Shown piece by piece: positions 16,738 through 24,623 of a DNA stretch of 31,903 nt. Made by a program: the position numbers and the translations under genes. The DNA is from a virus: the IMG/VR virus record IMGVR_UViG_3300046660_000245, positions 1 through 31,903 of that record, one strand, 5' to 3'. The notes beneath the pieces were generated by a model. It was not told the origin of the DNA. It saw nothing but the letters and a program-made list of their open reading frames with translations, and made no database searches. How positions within the stretch are numbered: position 1 is the stretch's first letter; each line of letters starts with the position of its first letter.

Positions 16738-17820
16738 TTATTTGCCCAAACGGGCCAGGAATTGATCGAGAGATGCCTTGGCATCGGGTGACAAAGTCCG
16801 CGTCTCCGGCCCAGACTCACTCTGGAGCACACCCTTGCCGCGAGAGACGAATGCGGTTGCAAGGGCGTTGGGGAAGCCTGCCTCACGCAGGACTTCCTCG
16901 ATCTGTGAAAGGGGCGGGGTTTCGCCGGATGCGAACATGCGACGAGAGTTCGCCGATGCGCCGGTCTTCGGTGGGCTGACGCCGAGCCGCTGCAGGGTGT
17001 CCTGCATGGTGCCGACCCGGTCAGCCATGCCGCGCTTGACCAATTCCTTCGCGCCAAACATGCGGCCCTTGCCGAAATCCTCGCGAACTGTCGCGACGGG
17101 AACCTTTCGACCGGCCGCTACGGCCTTGATGAAGGCGTCTTCGGCCACATCGACGCGTTGCTGAAGATAGCCGTGGGCTTCTTCGGACAATGGGCTAAGA
17201 TTGGCTGTTTCCGCCTTGTAGATGCCATTCCGACCCCTGATGAGGGTGGGATTCACACCTTCCTTTTCGAGCAACTTCGAAATGTCCTCATGGACGGAAT
17301 AGACGCCGATCGAGCCGGCCTCGCCGCCGGGGGTCACGACGATCTCATCAGCCTGTGAAGCGAGATAGTAGGAGGCAGAGGCACAAAGGCTGTCCACCTG
17401 CGCAATAATCGGCTTGATACCGCGCGCATCTCGGATCTCGGTTGCTAGCTCGTCGACGCCATATGTCCCGCCGCCAGGGCTGTCATGAGAGAACACAATC
17501 GCCTTAATGCTATCGTCGGCCAAGGCGGCGCGAAACTGCTGCGACAACGCCTCGGTAGATGTCCCGCCGCCACCGCTGACATCCTGCATCATCGACATTC
17601 TCTGGGAGATGACACCATGAACCGGCAGGATCGCGATGCCGCCCTGCGGTGCGGTCGACGTCTGCTCGCGACCATCGCCGATGCGAGCCTGCACCTCTTC
17701 CGACGAAAGAGATCCACCCTTTGCCTTGAACATCAGGAAGCTGGAAATCACCTGAAGTTTCTCGGGCTGCATAGCCCAAGGCTGGCCCGCGAAGGCCGCC
17801 AGAATACGGAGATATTGCAT
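16738..17820 (-). CDS. Head maturation protease, S49 (SppA-like) family
   Basis: At 360 aa the protein has an S49 peptidase core. A strand block (GIAILPVHGVI, 61-71), a DSPGG block (113-117) and CASASYYLAS (146-155) place the nucleophile at Ser148. GIYKAETA gives the general base at Lys202, close to the Ser-Lys spacing in SppA. It corresponds to lambda gpC-type proteases that cut the capsid scaffold and sometimes the portal. The last ~70 residues form a separate tail (about 290-360) that may act as scaffold or be autocleaved. AGGAG precedes ATG 17820. Its place between portal and capsid is standard for HK97-type heads. Confidence 0.92.
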   Translation of the reverse strand: MQYLRILAAFAGQPWAMQPEKLQVISSFLMFKAKGGSLSSEEVQARIGDGREQTSTAPQGGIAILPVHGVISQRMSMMQDVSGGGGTSTEALSQQFRAALADDSIKAIVFSHDSPGGGTYGVDELATEIRDARGIKPIIAQVDSLCASASYYLASQADEIVVTPGGEAGSIGVYSVHEDISKLLEKEGVNPTLIRGRNGIYKAETANLSPLSEEAHGYLQQRVDVAEDAFIKAVAAGRKVPVATVREDFGKGRMFGAKELVKRGMADRVGTMQDTLQRLGVSPPKTGASANSRRMFASGETPPLSQIEEVLREAGFPNALATAFVSRGKGVLQSESGPETRTLSPDAKASLDQFLARLGK

Positions 17821-17828
17821 GATGGCTC

Positions 17829-19097
17829 CTACTTGCCGTTATCCGGCGCCGGATCTGGCTTTGGCTTTTTCGGCATGGTGCCGAAACCATCCGGCGTTTG
17901 AGCCGGCTGGATCTTCCCGAGCATTTCGAGAGGTACAAGGTTGGACTGCACCGTCAGGACATCGCCACCAGGCAATGGCGGATCGTTTTCCTTCTTGCGC
18001 AGCTCGTTGCGCGTCTTGAGGCCGTTCTGCGCCTGCACCGACATGATAGCGGCGCGGCCGGCACTGTCGGCGCGTAATAGGGCGTCAACATTGTGCTCGG
18101 CGTAGAATTTCAATCTGTCCGCCGGCGTCATCAGCTGCTTTTCAATCGCCTGCTCGGTACGCTGCATCTCAGGCCCGAGATACAAGGTCAGCCATGCGAG
18201 ATTGATCGACTCAACGCCGGTTCCCCACATAGTTTGACCTTGAGCGGCGTGGCCGATCAGAATCGGAAATGTCCCAAACCACCGGCAGATTTCCTCGACA
18301 TGGAAACCGCGCGTTTGCAGCAGCTGCGCATCTTCGGGATTAAGCCCCAGCGCCTTGAAGCTGAAGCCTGGCGGGAGCGGCATCACTTTGCCGGTGCGGC
18401 GAGATCCAGCAAACTTATCGAACAGCTCGACGATTTCCTCGCGCTGCTTCTGCGTGGTCTTGGCGCCAGGCATGTCCTCGGCGAAGCCCGAAACATGCAA
18501 GCCATCACCAAATGTACGACCCGCAACTTCGTCGGCGGCCAAGGCGGTTCCCAGCGTCTGCCGCCCAAATCCTATCGGCGACAGGCCCATCAGGCCACCA
18601 GCACCAAAACCGCGCAGGTGAAAGACCTTGTCTTCACCCCAATCATGGGAGCCGGTGATCGGATCGTTGTATCGGTAGCGCCTAGATCCGTCAGATGCAC
18701 GGTAAACCGAAGTCGAATCCGGGTTCATAGGATTGAGCGCAATCAGCGTTTCGCCGCTATAAACCTTCTCTGCATACGCGTTTCCGCGCAGATTGAGGCA
18801 GGTATACATGCCCTCCCAGAATTCCATGGCAGTCTGATCTGCATTCGGGCTGTCATGCAGGATCGAGTAAAGAGGATGATTATTATCAACCTCACCGGTT
18901 TTCGCGTCGTGGATCTTGATGGGTAGCGATGCCATCGTGCGCGAATTCAGACGAACGCATGCCCATGCCGTCGCCAGCTGCAAAACGGCATCCGGCGAGG
19001 TCGCCTTGCCGGACCATGTCGCATTGTCGACGTGCACAGATGCAGGATCTGTCAGCTTCACCTTACGGCGCCCGAGAATTCCGTCAAAAAAGCTCAT
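17829..19097 (-). CDS. Portal protein, HK97 family
   Basis: A 422-aa protein of normal length for HK97-type portals. Typical segments are ATAWACVRLNSRTMASLPIKI (near residues 43-63), PMNPDSTSVYRASDGSRRYRY (about 122-142), VFHLRGFGAGGLMGLSPIG (about 155-173) and a helix-rich C-terminal half with YLGPEMQRTEQAIEKQLM. It forms the dodecameric DNA channel and the docking point for terminase. The start overlaps the large terminase stop as ATGA. The last ~20 residues are Pro/Lys-rich and probably disordered. Identification is strong by pattern and order. Confidence 0.94.
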   Translation of the reverse strand: MSFFDGILGRRKVKLTDPASVHVDNATWSGKATSPDAVLQLATAWACVRLNSRTMASLPIKIHDAKTGEVDNNHPLYSILHDSPNADQTAMEFWEGMYTCLNLRGNAYAEKVYSGETLIALNPMNPDSTSVYRASDGSRRYRYNDPITGSHDWGEDKVFHLRGFGAGGLMGLSPIGFGRQTLGTALAADEVAGRTFGDGLHVSGFAEDMPGAKTTQKQREEIVELFDKFAGSRRTGKVMPLPPGFSFKALGLNPEDAQLLQTRGFHVEEICRWFGTFPILIGHAAQGQTMWGTGVESINLAWLTLYLGPEMQRTEQAIEKQLMTPADRLKFYAEHNVDALLRADSAGRAAIMSVQAQNGLKTRNELRKKENDPPLPGGDVLTVQSNLVPLEMLGKIQPAQTPDGFGTMPKKPKPDPAPDNGK

Positions 19098-20854
19098 GCT
19101 GACATCACCGGTTTCTTTAGGTATTCGTCGAGGTCTGGCACGAACTGGTCATCAGCCATGGAGAGCCCCACGGCCATGACGCTGGCAACAATGCCGTCGA
19201 TCTTCTCGGCCGACTTCTTTTTCGTCGGCGCATAGTTCAGGTTGTCGTCGAACTTGACGGCAGCGTTGCCCGCCATCCATCGCAAGACAGGATGGCCGCC
19301 GTGATCGAGCTTTCCGGACATAATGAGCCGCTCGAAAAGCTTCGTCGGCTCTCCCAGCGTCGGGATACCCTGGCGCATCTTGAGGAAGCGCTCTTCGTCG
19401 ACGCCGCCCTTCACCATATCGGTGTAGAGCTTGACCGCATTCCAAGGGTCGTAACCCATCAGATCGACGTCATATCGCTGTAGATCGTCCTCCAGCTGAT
19501 GCTGGACAAAGCTCTGATCGACATAATCGCCCGGCGTTGGCTCTATGGCGCCTATCTTCACCCAGTGATCATAGGAGATACGATCCCGCTTCGTGCGAAG
19601 TGGCGCTATTTCCTCCGGCACCCAGAATTTTGCCGAGAGGATCCAACGGTTGAAATCCTCATCTGGCGGAAAGGCCAGAATTCGTGCCGTGATGTCCTGG
19701 TTTGCCGATACGTCGAAAGCACTGAAGCACTTTCGGCCTTCTAACCCCTCGCCATCCCGCCATTTCTGCCAAATGGTCTTATCAGCAGCGCAGGCGTCCC
19801 ACTTCTTCAGGTTCAACCAGCGGACAACCGCGTCGATCCATTGGTTGGCGTGGTAGCAACGGAACTGCGCTTCGGCGCGAGGATTGTCCTTCGCTATCCC
19901 AGCTTCACGACGGAGAAACTGGAATGTCGGCGATATGCCGAGAGATGGATTTGCCTTCGGCCAATTGGCTTCGTCCGCCCAATCGTCATCCGGATCGAGC
20001 GCAAAAATGACGACCAACGTCGATGGATCGTCGGTTCGACCCTCAAGGATCGACTGGCTTTCCTCCCAAAGTGCCCATCCTGTCTTGTTCGACTTGACGC
20101 CGGCAGTCGATGCATAGAGCTCGATCGGCTCAAGGCGGGCGCCCGTACCCTGACGCAGGAAGTTAGCCAGGTCCGGCGTTTCCCACTCGTGCATTTCGTC
20201 GCCCGTTATCACGGTCGGCGATTTGCCGTGCTTTCCCTCAGCCTTGCCAGACAGCAGCTCGAATAGAGCGCGTATCTTCGGCAAGTAGATCGACTTCTTG
20301 AAGAGCTGCGCGTCGCCGAACTGCGGCGTCATGCCGATCATGGCCTTCATCTTATTGAAGATGATCTTCGCCTGGTTCTCATCACGGGCGAAGACATAGC
20401 CCTGCCCACCGACAACACCATCAACCGCGAAGAACAGCAGCGACAGGGCCGCCAGGAACTCCGATTTTCCGTTCTTGCGCGGCACCCACAACATGAGGCG
20501 CCGGAAGATCCGGACATGCACGACAATCAGCTCGCCGGTCTGTTCGTCGACGATCTCATTCGGCGCCTTCCACCCAACGAGCAGACGAACAATGATTTCC
20601 TGCCAGAGGCCAAGCTTGAACGGCTTGCCGGCGAAGCGATCCTCGGTCAGCCGAAAGATTGCGGGGAAGAGCTTTACCGCAGCGTCTGCCTTCGCGGCAT
20701 CGAACCATGCACCGGGAACCGTGCAGCACCGACGCCACGCGATGCGCGCCCATTCCCACCCACGCTTATCAGCCGCCTCAGAGACCCATTCCGGTTCCGG
20801 CCATAGCTGCGCGCCGGCAGAGGCCTGAATAGCCGTCGTCGATACACCGTCCAT
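19094..20854 (-). CDS. terL: Terminase large subunit
   Basis: The 586-aa protein has an ATPase domain with a Walker A-like PRKNGKS (125-131) and a Walker B region VITGDEMHEW (215-224, with Asp219-Glu220). A C-terminal nuclease domain follows, whose first acidic residue should be Asp381 in CFSAFDVSANQD (376-387). It belongs to the HK97-type Terminase_1 group. The enzyme pumps DNA into the prohead and cuts it into unit lengths. ATG 20854 lies just after the small terminase stop. The nearby HNH nuclease is consistent with cos-type packaging, although a cos site was not identified. Confidence 0.95.
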   Translation of the reverse strand: MDGVSTTAIQASAGAQLWPEPEWVSEAADKRGWEWARIAWRRCCTVPGAWFDAAKADAAVKLFPAIFRLTEDRFAGKPFKLGLWQEIIVRLLVGWKAPNEIVDEQTGELIVVHVRIFRRLMLWVPRKNGKSEFLAALSLLFFAVDGVVGGQGYVFARDENQAKIIFNKMKAMIGMTPQFGDAQLFKKSIYLPKIRALFELLSGKAEGKHGKSPTVITGDEMHEWETPDLANFLRQGTGARLEPIELYASTAGVKSNKTGWALWEESQSILEGRTDDPSTLVVIFALDPDDDWADEANWPKANPSLGISPTFQFLRREAGIAKDNPRAEAQFRCYHANQWIDAVVRWLNLKKWDACAADKTIWQKWRDGEGLEGRKCFSAFDVSANQDITARILAFPPDEDFNRWILSAKFWVPEEIAPLRTKRDRISYDHWVKIGAIEPTPGDYVDQSFVQHQLEDDLQRYDVDLMGYDPWNAVKLYTDMVKGGVDEERFLKMRQGIPTLGEPTKLFERLIMSGKLDHGGHPVLRWMAGNAAVKFDDNLNYAPTKKKSAEKIDGIVASVMAVGLSMADDQFVPDLDEYLKKPVMSA

Positions 20855-20857
20855 CGA

Positions 20858-21478
20858 TCAATTCGGACGGCTCGGCGGCGCGGAATCGAAGGTCTTCAGA
20901 ATGCCCATGACATCCTGCGGACCAGCGTCTGCTGTCGGCGATGGCTGCCGCTCGCCTGCGGGTGGCTGCTGATCGCCCCAGAGAGGCAGACCGTTGCCCA
21001 AGCCGTGCGCTGCGGCCTGGTCACGCATGATCTTGTAGCGTGCATCGGGCCGCATACCGAACGTTGCCTCAAGGTCGCGCAGCATCTTCTCGATGTCCTG
21101 GCAGGCTTGCCACGCCGGATGACGCTTTTTCGTCAGGTTGCCGTTCGTGTCTTTGGCTTCAAACCACGTCCCTTCTTTCTGGACGGTGATATCGGCGGCA
21201 ATCCACTCGACGATGTAGCGGCAGTACCGCGACAAAGGAGTGGCATCGAGATCGTTGAGCAGGTTCAAGCGTTCCAGTTTCGGCGCAAGATCGTTCCAGA
21301 TCTCTGTCGCCTTGCGGCTGCGCTTCAGCCACTTCGGCGGCCGAACCTTGCCGACCACGACAGGTGTCGGCGCCTTCGGCTCGCGGATCTTCTGCGCTAC
21401 CTGCGATGTCATGCGCTTTCCCGGCGCACCTTTTGCAGCCTGTTGCTCTGCCGTGTCGGGCTTGCGACCTCGTGCCAT
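20858..21478 (-). CDS. terS: Terminase small subunit, P27 family
   Basis: The 206-aa product begins MARGRKPDTAEQQAAKGAPG, a common start of P27-type small terminases. A helical core follows (about residues 48-130, with SRKATEIWNDLAPKLERLNLL and DLDATPLSRYCRYIVEW), then a Pro/Gln-rich C-terminal tail. It recognises phage DNA for packaging. A strong AGGAGG seven bases upstream of ATG 21478 decides the start over a 25-codon extension. The order HNH, TerS, TerL, portal is usual in HK97-type siphophages. Confidence 0.9.
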   Translation of the reverse strand: MARGRKPDTAEQQAAKGAPGKRMTSQVAQKIREPKAPTPVVVGKVRPPKWLKRSRKATEIWNDLAPKLERLNLLNDLDATPLSRYCRYIVEWIAADITVQKEGTWFEAKDTNGNLTKKRHPAWQACQDIEKMLRDLEATFGMRPDARYKIMRDQAAAHGLGNGLPLWGDQQPPAGERQPSPTADAGPQDVMGILKTFDSAPPSRPN

Positions 21479-21573
21479 CGTCCGCCCTCCTATTTGGCGA
21501 GAGAGAAAAAAATATTTCGGTAATTTCGCGGCGACGTGCGCGTGCACACCCACCGGTCTAGGCCCTCAGGCCT

Positions 21574-21897
21574 CTAGACTTTCGACCCGCCCCCAGGGGT
21601 GGCCCATCTGGCCTGATCGACCAGCGCATCAACGCGATGCGCGACCTCGCCCGATACATGCGAGTACCACGCGTGATCGACCTCGATGTGACCGCTCATG
21701 CCGCTGAGCATGATCTCATCACCACGGAAGCGGACCACATAGACGCGTGTGCGTCGGGCTACTTCGTCGCCTCGAAGATCAGCAACCATCCGCCTGACGT
21801 ACAGCTGATGGTGGCGCGAATAGGTGATGATGTGGCCGCCATCACTAGGTAGTCTCTCAACCATAGCCTTGGTCAGGCCGGTGCCGCGCTCAGTCAT
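21574..21897 (-). CDS. Unknown 107-aa protein between HNH and TerS
   Basis: The protein has a central beta-rich region (GGHIITYSRHHQLYVRRM, RVYVVRFRGDEIMLSG) and a C-terminal helix (GEVAHRVDALVDQARW). ATG 21897 overlaps the HNH stop as ATGA, so translation is likely coupled. That rejects a 26-codon upstream extension. It has no recognised domain. Its place between the HNH nuclease and small terminase suggests a role in packaging or its timing, but this is only context. Confidence 0.6.
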   Translation of the reverse strand: MTERGTGLTKAMVERLPSDGGHIITYSRHHQLYVRRMVADLRGDEVARRTRVYVVRFRGDEIMLSGMSGHIEVDHAWYSHVSGEVAHRVDALVDQARWATPGGGSKV

Positions 21898-22277
21898 CTT
21901 CCGCTCTTCTCTTCGGATTGCTTCACGATGTCGTGGTGGTCGGGGCACAGGGGCTGCCAATTCGACTGATCCCAAAACCGCACTGGATCGCCATGGTGGC
22001 GCTTGATGTGGTCGACCACCAGATGCATGCGCCGTGGATTACTCTGCAACTCACCTGCCATTGTCAGGTGACCCGCGTTCAGCAGGCCTGCCTGCTCACA
22101 TCGACGACAGAACTGATTGTCAGGCTGAGAAAGGAAGTCGGCACGTTCGCACTGCCAACGGTGGGTTTTATACCACTTACGCCAAGCCTGTTGATCACGC
22201 TCGCGATCATATTCACGCTCTCGCTGCTGGCTGGTTGGTGCGCCACGAAGGCGAAAGGACTTCGGCTTCGTGGCCAT
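21894..22277 (-). CDS. HNH endonuclease (packaging-associated)
   Basis: A 127-aa protein with a full HNH signature. Asp89-His90 in LVVDHIKRHHGD, Asn106 in QSNWQPL and His114/His115 in CPDHHD give the ββα-metal site. The Cys57-x2-Cys60 and Cys111-x2-His114 pairs suggest a structural zinc. The N-terminal 40 residues are highly basic. Small HNH proteins next to TerS/TerL are common in HK97-type cos phages, where they help terminase cut DNA at cos. It starts at ATG 22277 with no strong ribosome site and overlaps the following gene. A homing nuclease is less likely, given the size and the operon position. Confidence 0.88.
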   Translation of the reverse strand: MATKPKSFRLRGAPTSQQREREYDRERDQQAWRKWYKTHRWQCERADFLSQPDNQFCRRCEQAGLLNAGHLTMAGELQSNPRRMHLVVDHIKRHHGDPVRFWDQSNWQPLCPDHHDIVKQSEEKSGR

Positions 22278-22281
22278 ATTG

Positions 22282-22530
22282 TTATTCGACCGGCGTGAAG
22301 TCGACGAAGTAGGCCTTACCCTTTTCCAGCTTGTCGATCGCGGCGGGGTTGGTGATCGACATCTCGATCTTGCCTGACGGCGTATACTTCGACCAGCTCT
22401 CGTTGTCCTTGCCGTCGCCGTAGGTGCCGAAAACCGGCATCAACGTGACCATGGCATAGGGATCAGTTCCGGGCACTTCCGAATGTTTCACTTCGGCGAC
22501 GAAGAACTTTGCTCTTACCTGTACGCTCAT
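22282..22530 (-). CDS. Unknown 82-aa phage protein, first gene after terminator
   Basis: This short protein begins MSVQVRAKFFVAEVKH and is mostly beta strand, with KYTPSGKIEMSITNP (about residues 49-63) and AYFVDFTPVE at the end. Similar small proteins occur in many phages without known function. An OB-like nucleic-acid-binding fold is possible but not shown. AAGGAGAAG precedes ATG 22530, which rejects an eight-codon upstream extension. It is the first gene after the hairpin/terminator region and begins the packaging operon. Confidence 0.68.
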   Translation of the reverse strand: MSVQVRAKFFVAEVKHSEVPGTDPYAMVTLMPVFGTYGDGKDNESWSKYTPSGKIEMSITNPAAIDKLEKGKAYFVDFTPVE

Positions 22531-22546
22531 GCGTCTTCTCCTTTTG

Positions 22547-22564
22547 ATGGGCACGATTGCCCAT
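22547..22564 (-). other. Hairpin just upstream of first late-operon ribosome site
   Basis: On the minus strand ATGGGCA and TGCCCAT form a perfect 7-bp stem with an ATCG loop. It lies right upstream of the AAGGAGAAG site of the 82-aa gene and downstream of the intrinsic terminator. It could influence translation of the first late gene or be part of the structured leader. Confidence 0.55.
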
Positions 22565-22576
22565 ATCTATAGACGC

Positions 22577-22599
22577 AAAAAGGCGACCTATCGGCCGCC
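22577..22599 (-). terminator. Intrinsic terminator before packaging operon
   Basis: On the minus strand the 7-bp stem GGCGGCC/GGTCGCC (one G-T pair) with loop GATA is followed at once by TTTTT (22581-22577). It lies about 180 nt after the NusG-like gene and before the first packaging-operon gene, in the sense direction of both. Transcripts from the early operon must pass it to reach the structural genes. Confidence 0.78.
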
Positions 22600-22650
22600 C
22601 ATCATCATGCATTGGAGAAGTCATAGCTTTCGCACTGACCCTGAATCGAT

Positions 22651-22726
22651 ACCTCAGACTGAGGTCGTTAGGGCTGGGGCTGACCGGTGTACCAGCCTCG
22701 GGCTTATCGCCCCGCACTCTCGTGCG
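22651..22726 (-). ncRNA. Cluster of hairpins, possible cis-acting RNA
   Basis: Four inverted repeats follow one another on the minus strand: CGCAC-GAGA-GTGCG (22713-22726, with a GNRA-type loop), GGGC-GATAA-GCCC (22700-22712), GGCTG/CAGCC (22678-22697) and ACCTCAG-T-CTGAGGT (22651-22665). The spacing between them is small. The cluster ends about 50 nt before the intrinsic terminator and begins about 50 nt after the NusG-like stop. No ORF with a ribosome site fits this gap. The arrangement resembles put/polarity-relief elements, but no known RNA family was recognised. Confidence 0.5.
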
Positions 22727-22777
22727 TTCTCAGAGGTTCACTGCAGGATCATCAGCTTGTCCGTGAGCGATTAGTAC

Positions 22778-23437
22778 TCACACTTTCTCGATCTGAGCAA
22801 TATCTAATTCCACAGGCGTCTTCCTTCCGAAGATCTCCACATCCACGGTGATGCGATGCTTCTCCGCATCGATTGCGGTCACCTCTGCATCGAACGATGC
22901 AAATGGCCCGTCTGTCACTTTCACATGCTCACCCACATCATACGACATGCCGGTGATTGGGCGGTAATCATAGGATCCTCTCTGGGCGTGCTCTCTGAAT
23001 TTGTCGATATGTTTCAATGGTATCCGATAAGGTCGCTCAGCGCCGCCAACGATGCCTGTTACGTGCCTTACTTGTCTGAGAGCGAGGAACGCATGTGCGC
23101 TTGCTGCACACTGGACCAGCACATAACCCGGCATTACCGGCCGCCTTTTTGGCTCTATCATTCGGCCTCTGGAGTACTTGGGAGCGGATAGACATGTCGG
23201 AACAAGAGCCTCAACATTCTCTTCGTAGAGGTACTTTTCCACGGTGAATTCGCTGCCCGTCCTCACCGACAGGCAGTACCAAGGGCACATTTCGGGGTGG
23301 TCGGCGATGATTCGGCGGCTTGCCATCGCCAGATTGCTAATCCTGATTCGCTGCTCATCGGCGATCTTGTCGAGCTTGAGAAGCCCTTTGACTGACACTC
23401 GGCCTTCAAAGTCGCCACGCTTATGCTGCATCGTCAT
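22778..23437 (-). CDS. NusG-like (NGN + KOW) transcription antitermination protein
   Basis: The 219-aa product has an N-terminal extension of ~50 residues. An NGN domain follows (from CPWYCLSVRTGSEFTVEKYL at 51, through KRRPVMPGYVLVQ at 98-109, to about 150), then a KOW domain (about 165-219, with VGEHVKVTDGPFASFDAEV and GRKTPVELDIAQIEKV). NusG and RfaH-type proteins bind RNA polymerase and make it resist pausing or termination. This is the last gene of the early operon, just before the hairpins and terminator that guard the packaging operon, so it is a good candidate for the late-gene antiterminator. GAGG seven bases upstream of ATG 23437 supports the start. It overlaps the preceding gene by 17 nt. 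Confidence 0.88.
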   Translation of the reverse strand: MTMQHKRGDFEGRVSVKGLLKLDKIADEQRIRISNLAMASRRIIADHPEMCPWYCLSVRTGSEFTVEKYLYEENVEALVPTCLSAPKYSRGRMIEPKRRPVMPGYVLVQCAASAHAFLALRQVRHVTGIVGGAERPYRIPLKHIDKFREHAQRGSYDYRPITGMSYDVGEHVKVTDGPFASFDAEVTAIDAEKHRITVDVEIFGRKTPVELDIAQIEKV

Positions 23438-24623
23438 GGCCCGCCTCGCTGATTGTGGAGAGAAATGCCGTCAACGCATCCTCGACGGCCTGGTCTAGGT
23501 TGTCGGCGTTTTCGTCCACAGCCGGAAACCAAACGTACTCATTGGGAGACTCGATGAACGGCCAGCGGTGGCGGTCGTGCAGATCCGCCCATGCCACAAA
23601 TAGGGCGCTGTCACGCTCCACTTGGCGAAAGTCCGCCACGTTCGGGAGGAGCGCCAACGAGGTGACAAATGGGGCCTTACTGCGCGCTAGGTCGCGCATG
23701 GTGGTCACCAGCGGCCAACCGTGCTCAAGGCTCTTGCTGTGCAGCAGTGCCTCCCTAGTGGTCCTTCCATCCGCGATCTCCCGCTCGTCGAACGTGGTGA
23801 AGATGATGCGGCCCTTCGGCTCCCTGGAAAGCGCTGCTAGCCGCGTTCCCATCCAGAGCTTACCGCAGACCTTGGCAATGCCGCGTGTCGGCGCTGCCGT
23901 CACCTCTTCGGGCACATCGCGCCAATGGCGGTTCTTGAGGTAGACCGCAGCCGCCATGATGTCTTCCGGCTTCGCCCAGCGCAGATAGGCCGGGGTTCGC
24001 TCGACGCATTCGGCGCGCTCTTCCGGTGACAGTGCAAACCACGAATTTCGGGCGAAATCGACATCGCCCTTTTTCCAAGTGGCGTACCAGAGCGTGAAAT
24101 CGCGTTCGATCTTCTTTCGATCAGATCGCTTCAATCCTCCCTCTTCCGCGCCAGCGCTCGCTTGGTGGAGATCAGTATTTTTTAAGTAATCAGTATTTAC
24201 TAGTGTCGGATTCACCGGCGACGGCGGAACCGGCGACGGCATTGCCGTCGCCGGTAAATCCGTCTGCGGTAGAAATGCAACACTTTCGCGTTCGCTAACA
24301 TTTTCAGCGCTTTCGGCGTCGCGCGGCTCGTCAAAGATCACCAGCACGGATGCGCCGAACTTGCCGTCCGCGCGCTGCTGCTCGCGCTCTGCGTAACCGA
24401 ACTTCACCAGCTCGGCGACCATCCCACGCGCCTTGTCGCGGCCGCAGCCACCGCGCTTGCAGATGTCGCCAATGACGACGGTCCAGTTGTCAGGCTTCGA
24501 AAGCAGGTAGCTCAGGAGCCACCGCGCCTCCATGGAAAGCCGGCTATCCTCGAAGACGTGATTGGGAATGGCCGCATAGCGCGCATTGCGCACCGCGCGC
24601 CGTATGGTTGCTTCATGGCTCAT
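23421..24623 (-). CDS. Winged-helix replication-type protein
   Basis: The 400-aa protein begins with a winged-helix region (about residues 19-81: IPNHVFEDSRLSMEARWLLS, then WTVVIGDICKRGGCGRDKAR and ELVKFGYAERE), a form found in phage replication initiators and DnaD-like proteins. A Pro/Ser/Thr-rich linker (about 115-155) follows. A C-terminal part rich in Trp has FTLWYATWKKGDVDFARNSW and PAYLRWAKPEDIMAAAVYLK, which resembles the C-terminal region of phage replication proteins that load helicase. No origin was found. It starts at ATG 24623, overlapping the methyltransferase stop as ATGA. A role in replication fits the early operon but is not proven. Confidence 0.65.
   Translation of the reverse strand: MSHEATIRRAVRNARYAAIPNHVFEDSRLSMEARWLLSYLLSKPDNWTVVIGDICKRGGCGRDKARGMVAELVKFGYAEREQQRADGKFGASVLVIFDEPRDAESAENVSERESVAFLPQTDLPATAMPSPVPPSPVNPTLVNTDYLKNTDLHQASAGAEEGGLKRSDRKKIERDFTLWYATWKKGDVDFARNSWFALSPEERAECVERTPAYLRWAKPEDIMAAAVYLKNRHWRDVPEEVTAAPTRGIAKVCGKLWMGTRLAALSREPKGRIIFTTFDEREIADGRTTREALLHSKSLEHGWPLVTTMRDLARSKAPFVTSLALLPNVADFRQVERDSALFVAWADLHDRHRWPFIESPNEYVWFPAVDENADNLDQAVEDALTAFLSTISEAGHDDAA

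Noticed and set aside
15472-16791. Long plus-strand open frame opposite the capsid gene (439 codons)
   Set aside because: It is a GC-rich shadow of the capsid gene. Its translation shows no family features, while the minus strand encodes a clear HK97 capsid.
22282-22554. Eight-codon N-terminal extension of the 82-aa protein from 22554
   Set aside because: AAGGAGAAG sits correctly before ATG 22530, and the extension would overlap this ribosome site.
22463-22766. Short frames on both strands across the hairpin cluster
   Set aside because: None has a ribosome site or a credible protein composition. The region is better explained by RNA structure and a terminator.
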